From Acidobacteriaceae bacterium TAA 166 (GTDB lineage Bacteria > Acidobacteriota > Terriglobia > Terriglobales > Acidobacteriaceae), in NCBI GenBank assembly GCA_000421065.1, contig ATWD01000002.1, positions 124,001 to 188,000 of the forward strand: a stretch of DNA of 64,000 nucleotides, read 5' to 3'. A program made the translations under genes and the position numbers. The notes below the pieces were generated by a model that saw only the letters and a program-made list of their open reading frames with translations, made no database searches and was not told the origin of the DNA. Shown piece by piece: positions 59,979-64,000 of the stretch. Numbering within the stretch: the stretch's first letter is position 1; the number at the start of each line of letters is the position of its first letter.

Positions 59979-60400
59979 GCGATCAGGGTAGCAGAGCGAT
60001 ACGTACGGGGCGCGAGGATCTCGTGGACCTCGGCCAACAGCTGCGGCAGCGAGAAGGGCTTCGAAAGGAAGCGCCAGCCTTCGGTCTGGATGAGGCGATG
60101 CTCGTCTTCGGTGAGGAAGACTCCCGAGATGATCAGGACGCGGAGCGAGGGGTGAAGATGCTTGAGCTCGCGAGCGAGCTCAAGGCCGGTGCGCTGCGGC
60201 ATGGAGTAATCGGTGACGAGGAGATCGATGCCGGGGGAGCGGCGAAAGATCTGAGCGGCGCGATCGGTGTCGCCGGAGGAGTGGACGGAGTAACCTTCCC
60301 CTTCGAGGAAGGTTCGCGTGAGGGATCGGATATCGGCGTCGTCGTCGACGACGAGAATTCTGTTGGTCCTGGGGGCGATCGGAAATGATTCAGGCTGCAT
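59975..60400 (-). CDS. Single-domain response regulator (CheY-like)
   Basis: A 141-residue receiver. The acidic pair is in LVVDDDAD, the phospho-acceptor is Asp64 in LLVTDYSMP, a Ser in IISGVF holds the switch position and the Lys in FLSKPF is conserved. There is no output domain. It is divergent from the cheA operon across a 325-bp gap, so it could be a target of that kinase, but this is inferred. It is coupled to the YdcF-like gene downstream. Confidence 0.88.
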   Translation of the reverse strand: MQPESFPIAPRTNRILVVDDDADIRSLTRTFLEGEGYSVHSSGDTDRAAQIFRRSPGIDLLVTDYSMPQRTGLELARELKHLHPSLRVLIISGVFLTEDEHRLIQTEGWRFLSKPFSLPQLLAEVHEILAPRTYRSATLIA

Positions 60401-60725
60401 TCTGCTCTACTTCTGTCTTCATCGTGATTTCGTTGCTCTTCGTTGGATGCGAAGGGCGATGAAGGGGATTTCCATCCGGCCGAGGCCTGTTCTTTTCTTG
60501 CTTCTTTAGAGACGAAGCGGGAGCGCCCGGGGTCTACCGAGTTCACGATTTTAACCGGCTATTTTCAGACGGGAGCGAGGACGTTTGCGGTCTCTTTAAA
60601 GTTTCCTCTTCCCGGGGTCGATGAAGTCCATGGATCGGGTCTTCGTTCCAGTCCTCGGAGATCCGAGCCGCCCCTCGAACGCGTTCGTGGAGGGATCGAG
60701 AAAGAGTTTCTGCCGCGGAGAGATC
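60401..60725. other. Divergent regulatory region before cheA
   Basis: 325 bp between the response regulator and cheA, gene-free, with the sigma-28-like promoter described at 60597-60624. I see nothing else in it. Confidence 0.6.
60597..60624 (+). promoter_or_regulatory. Sigma-28 (FliA)-type promoter candidate for cheA-cheR-cheD
   Basis: TAAAGTTT at 60597-60604 is the full sigma-28 -35 element. GTCGATGA at 60617-60624 matches the GCCGATAA -10 element at six of eight positions, with a 12-bp spacer. The leader to the cheA start would be about 95 nt. This supports the later cheA start because an upstream in-frame ATG at 60621 falls in the -10 element itself. Confidence 0.5.
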
Positions 60726-62813
60726 ATGGTTTCGGAAGAGAGAGCATCGGCAACTTCGGCGCCCGTCCTGTTGGCGTACGTTGATCGTTTAATCACGGAT
60801 CTGCTGGTTAAAGAGGTCGATGCGATTCTGCCGGAACAGATGAAGACCCTGGCGGAGATGGCGGAGGAGCAGCAACGGTCCGACGTCGCTCGAATGGTAT
60901 TGGGAATCGCAGACAGGATGGCCGCGGGAGGCGGCGACGCGGACGAGCGCCAGCGCTGGCTATGCGAGGGGATAGCCGATCTTCGCGAGGCGCTGTCCGT
61001 GTCTTCCGAGGAGGGGGCCCCTCCGCCGGTGATTGAAGAGGCGTCCCCGGAGACCGCTTCTTCTGCACGGCAGTTGGCTTTTGCACAGGACAGAGAGCTG
61101 ATCGGCGATTTTCTGGTGGAGGCGCGCGAACATCTTTCGTTGATCGAGAGCCAGATGCTCGAGCTCGAGCGCGATGCCGGATCGCTCGAAGTATTGCACT
61201 CCGTCTTTCGCACCTTCCACACCATCAAGGGCCTGGCGGGCTTCCTGGAGTTCTATCGCATTCAGGAGGTTGCGCACGAGGTCGAGACGCTGCTGGATCT
61301 GGCTCGGAATGAGAAGATGCGCATCTCGTCTTCGGTGGTCGATATCGTGCTTGAGTGTGCGGACTATCTGAACGAGGAGCTTAATCGGATCGAGCGCGAG
61401 CTGGCTGGAGCGGCAGCGACGGGAACGATAGATAATCGGTCTCTGGTCAAGCGGATCAAGGTTCTGGCGATGCCGGCTGCGGCCGCGGAAGAGATGGAAG
61501 TAGCGGAGGAGACGCGTGATGCGATAGCCGCTCCGATTGTGGTGGCTGCGTTAATCTCTCCGGTAAATTCTCCTCAGCCGGTCGCTCCTGCGCCGGCTCC
61601 GGTTGCGGAGAAGGCGCAGACGAAGCCCGCCGAGGCCGCGAAGGCCGCGGATATGAGCTCGGTGCGCGTGGAGACGGCGAAGCTCGATCACCTGCTGGAC
61701 ATGGTGGGGGAGATGGTGATCGCGCAGTCTCTAATCCGGCACAATCCTGTGCTCGCCGAGACCGAGGACGCTCGCCTGCTGGCCGACATCGCCCAGCTTA
61801 CGCGCAACACCGCCGAGGTGCAGCGCATCACGATGGCGATGCGCATGGTTCCGGTGAGCCAGCTGTTTCAGCGCACGGCGCGGCTGGTCCGCGATCTCTC
61901 GCGCAAGGTGGGCAAGGAGATCGTGCTTGAGACCTCGGGCGAAGAGACGGAGCTGGATAAGACGATCGCCGAGGAGCTGACGGATCCTCTGCTGCACATG
62001 GTGAGGAACTCGGTCGACCACGGTGTCGAAAATCCCGAGGAGCGCATCGCGGCCGGGAAGTCGCGCGAGGCGCGGATCTTTCTCCGTGCCTATCATCAGG
62101 CCGGTCAGGTGGTGATCGAGATCGCCGACGATGGCCGAGGTCTTAACCGCGAGAAGATTCTCGCCAAAGCCGCGCAGAACGGCGTAATCGAAGCCGGAGC
62201 GCAGCTGACGGATTCGGAGATTCATCAGCTGATCTTTGAGCCCGGGTTCTCGACCGCCGAGAAGATCACCGACGTCTCCGGGCGCGGTGTGGGGATGGAT
62301 GTGGTCCGCCGCAATGTGGAGAAGCTGCGGGGCCGGATCGATATCCAGTCGGAGCCGGGCAAGGGGACTACGTTTCACCTGAGGCTTCCTCTGACGCTGG
62401 CCATCATCGAGGGTCTGGTGGTGATGGTCGGGACCAGCCGCTACGTTGTCCCGATCTTTTCGGTGCGCGAGATGTTTCGTCCCACGCCGGATCTGCTCTC
62501 GACCGTACAGGGGCGCCACGAGATGGCCTTGGTGCGGGGGAGTCTGCTTCCCATCGTGAGGCTGCATCGGCGATTCAATATCCCGTCGAAGGCGGTCGAT
62601 CCCTCCGAAGGGCTTCTGGTGGTGATCGAGAGCAACGATCGCCAGTTCTGCCTGCTGGTGGACGATCTGGCCGGCAAGCAGGAGGTCGTGATCAAGAGCC
62701 TGGGCGAGACCTTCAAGGACATCTCCGGACTGGCCGGCTGCGCCATCCTGGGAGATGGACGCGTGGGACTGATTCTCGACATGGAGGGGATCTATCAGGA
62801 GGCCGCGGCATGA
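60726..62813 (+). CDS. cheA: Chemotaxis histidine kinase CheA
   Basis: A 695-residue kinase from the ATG at 60726, which follows GGAGAG; an earlier ATG at 60621 lies inside a promoter-like element. It begins with a helical extension of ~115 residues that is not a normal CheA module. The Hpt domain follows at about 120-230, with phospho-accepting His165 in FHTIKGLAGF. A Pro/Ala-rich linker (about 265-310) replaces a clear P2 domain. P3 dimerisation (LDHLLDMVGEMVIAQSLI), the HATPase (MVRNSVDHGVE, IADDGRGL, DVSGRGVGMDVV) and the CheW-like domain follow. It is translationally coupled to cheR by an ATGA overlap. Confidence 0.93.
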   Translation: MVSEERASATSAPVLLAYVDRLITDLLVKEVDAILPEQMKTLAEMAEEQQRSDVARMVLGIADRMAAGGGDADERQRWLCEGIADLREALSVSSEEGAPPPVIEEASPETASSARQLAFAQDRELIGDFLVEAREHLSLIESQMLELERDAGSLEVLHSVFRTFHTIKGLAGFLEFYRIQEVAHEVETLLDLARNEKMRISSSVVDIVLECADYLNEELNRIERELAGAAATGTIDNRSLVKRIKVLAMPAAAAEEMEVAEETRDAIAAPIVVAALISPVNSPQPVAPAPAPVAEKAQTKPAEAAKAADMSSVRVETAKLDHLLDMVGEMVIAQSLIRHNPVLAETEDARLLADIAQLTRNTAEVQRITMAMRMVPVSQLFQRTARLVRDLSRKVGKEIVLETSGEETELDKTIAEELTDPLLHMVRNSVDHGVENPEERIAAGKSREARIFLRAYHQAGQVVIEIADDGRGLNREKILAKAAQNGVIEAGAQLTDSEIHQLIFEPGFSTAEKITDVSGRGVGMDVVRRNVEKLRGRIDIQSEPGKGTTFHLRLPLTLAIIEGLVVMVGTSRYVVPIFSVREMFRPTPDLLSTVQGRHEMALVRGSLLPIVRLHRRFNIPSKAVDPSEGLLVVIESNDRQFCLLVDDLAGKQEVVIKSLGETFKDISGLAGCAILGDGRVGLILDMEGIYQEAAA

Positions 62814-63721
62814 GCGGTTCCTCACACGGACAGGCCTGGCACGGACAGGCCGCTGCCCCGAACGGGTCCTCCGAACGGAGGCTTCGCCCGAAGGAGTTCG
62901 AGCAGATTGCGAAGACGATGTACAGGAGCTTCGGCGTCGACCTTGGGGGCAAAGAGATCCTGGTCGAGGCCAGGCTGGGCAAGAAGCTGCGGGAGCTCGG
63001 AATGGAGAGCTTCGAGCAGTACTGGAAGATGGTCGAAGAGGACAGGAGCGGAGAGTCGCTGACCGCGATGGTCGATCTTCTGACCACCAACCACACCAGC
63101 TTCTTTCGCGAGACCCAGCACTTCGATTATCTCCGCAGGGAGATCCTTCCATCGCTTCCTCCCCCCGGCCGGATTCGCGTCTGGAGCGCGGCCTGCTCGA
63201 CGGGCGAGGAGCCCTATTCGATTGCGTTTACCCTGCTGGAGGCGCTCGGAGCTGCGCAGGCCGCGAGGATCGGCATCCTGGCTAGCGACATCTCGACCCG
63301 CGTCCTGGCCGCGGCCGGACGCGGGATCTACACCTCCGAGCGCCTGGGCACGATGCCGAACGAGCAGCAGCGCCGGTATCTGCTGAAAGGAACAAAAGAT
63401 TCGCAAGGATCCTATCTCGTCAAGCAGGAGGTGCGGTCGCTCGTGACCTTCGAGAGGCTCAACCTGATGGAGGACTTCTCGCATGTGGGCGTATTCCAGG
63501 TGATCTTCTGCCGCAACGTGATGATCTACTTCGATCAAAAGACCCAGCAGGCTCTGGTGAACCGTCTTGCGGCACAGCTGGCGCCGGGAGGTCATCTTTT
63601 AATCGGCCACGCAGAGAGCCTGAACGGGATCGACCATGGGCTGAAATATATCCGGCCTGCGACCTACCGGAAGATTGCCGGACCCTCGAACAGCTTTTAC
63701 CGGAGACACACCGACCGATGA
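62810..63721 (+). CDS. cheR: Chemotaxis protein methyltransferase CheR
   Basis: A 303-residue SAM-dependent methyltransferase that methylates glutamates of chemoreceptors. It has the N-terminal helical domain (KEFEQIAKTMYRSFGVDLGG), an intact catalytic pocket (TNHTSFFRETQHF) and the SAM-binding VWSAACSTGEEPYSIAF. FCRNVMIYFD is the fourth CheR motif. Its start overlaps the cheA stop by four bases, and its stop overlaps cheD in the same way. Confidence 0.95.
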   Translation: MSGSSHGQAWHGQAAAPNGSSERRLRPKEFEQIAKTMYRSFGVDLGGKEILVEARLGKKLRELGMESFEQYWKMVEEDRSGESLTAMVDLLTTNHTSFFRETQHFDYLRREILPSLPPPGRIRVWSAACSTGEEPYSIAFTLLEALGAAQAARIGILASDISTRVLAAAGRGIYTSERLGTMPNEQQRRYLLKGTKDSQGSYLVKQEVRSLVTFERLNLMEDFSHVGVFQVIFCRNVMIYFDQKTQQALVNRLAAQLAPGGHLLIGHAESLNGIDHGLKYIRPATYRKIAGPSNSFYRRHTDR

Positions 63722-64000
63722 CGCTTGTGGTGGTTGGAATTGGGGAGTATGCGGTCAGTGCCGATCCTGAAGCTACCCTGGTGACCTATGCGCTGGGATC
63801 CTGCATCGCCGTTGCCATCTTCGATCCGGTGTCCCGCATCGGCGGTCTTCTGCACTATATGCTGCCCGATTCCTCGCTCGACCAGGAGAAGGCCATTCAG
63901 CGGCCGGGGATGTTTGCCGATACCGGAATTCCTCTGCTGTTTCAGAAGGCGTATCAGCTGGGCGCGGTGCGCTCGCGCATCGAGGTTGCCGTGATGGGAG
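63718..64000 (+). CDS. cheD: Chemoreceptor glutamine deamidase CheD (C-terminus cut by window end)
   Basis: The first 94 residues of CheD, starting at the ATG that overlaps the cheR stop (ATGA, 63718-63721). The catalytic Cys is in LGSCIAVAIFD and the His in GGLLHYMLPDS; both are in their family positions. CheD deamidates receptor glutamines and, with CheR, sets receptor adaptation. The remainder, including the Thr of the triad, is outside the window. Confidence 0.93.
   Translation, partial: MTLVVVGIGEYAVSADPEATLVTYALGSCIAVAIFDPVSRIGGLLHYMLPDSSLDQEKAIQRPGMFADTGIPLLFQKAYQLGAVRSRIEVAVMG

Noticed and set aside
60621..60725. Upstream start for cheA at 60621
   Set aside because: It lies in the sigma-28-like -10 element and lacks a ribosome-binding site; the ATG at 60726 has GGAGAG upstream.

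Overview
The window looks like chromosomal DNA of an acidobacterium of the Acidobacteriaceae type (Granulicella, Terriglobus or Edaphobacter-like). This rests on gene content and style, not on a marker gene: about 60% GC, a ~1170-residue Oar-like TonB-dependent receptor with an N-terminal carboxypeptidase-regulatory domain, many secreted glycosidases and sugar enzymes, and an L-rhamnose pathway built on RhaI, RhaEW and RhaB. No rRNA, CRISPR array or intact prophage is visible. Two tRNA genes (Lys-UUU, Leu-GAG) and two riboswitch-like leaders are present.

Layout. 1-2849 (minus): a partial heme-oxygenase-like protein, a Lys/Ala-rich histone-like protein and a secreted GH37 trehalase. 3156-12087 (plus): an L-rhamnose cluster with isomerase, a regulator fusing an IclR-type HTH to a periplasmic-binding-protein fold, the bifunctional aldolase/dehydrogenase RhaEW, rhamnulokinase and a GH106-like alpha-L-rhamnosidase. 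12410-14611: a PAS-GAF-GGDEF-EAL protein that is probably a c-di-GMP phosphodiesterase. 14642-18405: promoter, cobalamin riboswitch and class Ia ribonucleotide reductase nrdAB. 18461-27364: GH15 glycosidase, small envelope proteins (DUF4142, TPM, LemA), an anti-sigma factor/STAS pair, a soluble MgtE-N/CBS protein, a CgeB-like glycosyltransferase and a small molybdopterin-fold protein. 27440-30379: an orphan nuoI, a degenerate receiver protein, then an S-box (SAM) aptamer in front of a threonine-synthase-like enzyme and a CysO/MoaD-like sulfur carrier. 30470-36345: two very small membrane proteins, tRNA-Lys, two polytopic membrane proteins and argS. 36346-38500: a small, more AT-rich accessory patch with an SDR lacking its catalytic Tyr and a frameshifted serine recombinase. 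38585-49707: TonB receptor, bicovalent-flavin oxidase, APC permease, SMP-30-like lactonase, and araD-araB. 49984-58146: housekeeping genes (MBL hydrolase, secG, tRNA-Leu), a CorE-like Cys-rich ECF sigma factor, a HAD hydrolase, a large secreted protein of unknown function, a PfkB kinase and a dienelactone hydrolase. 58263-64000: acyltransferase, YdcF protein, response regulator and a cheA-cheR-cheD operon cut by the window end.

The most interesting system is at 28561-30379. A SAM-sensing leader controls a PLP enzyme of the threonine synthase family together with a sulfur carrier ending Gly-Gly-Cys. SAM control and a thiocarboxylate-type carrier both point to homocysteine/methionine synthesis, not threonine synthesis, so the enzyme may use the carrier as sulfur donor on an activated homoserine. 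Second come the B12 switch on B12-independent nrdAB, the CorE-like sigma factor with a CxC linker and Cys-rich tail, and a family of about eight dispersed, internally palindromic intergenic repeats between 5.5 kb and 57.4 kb.
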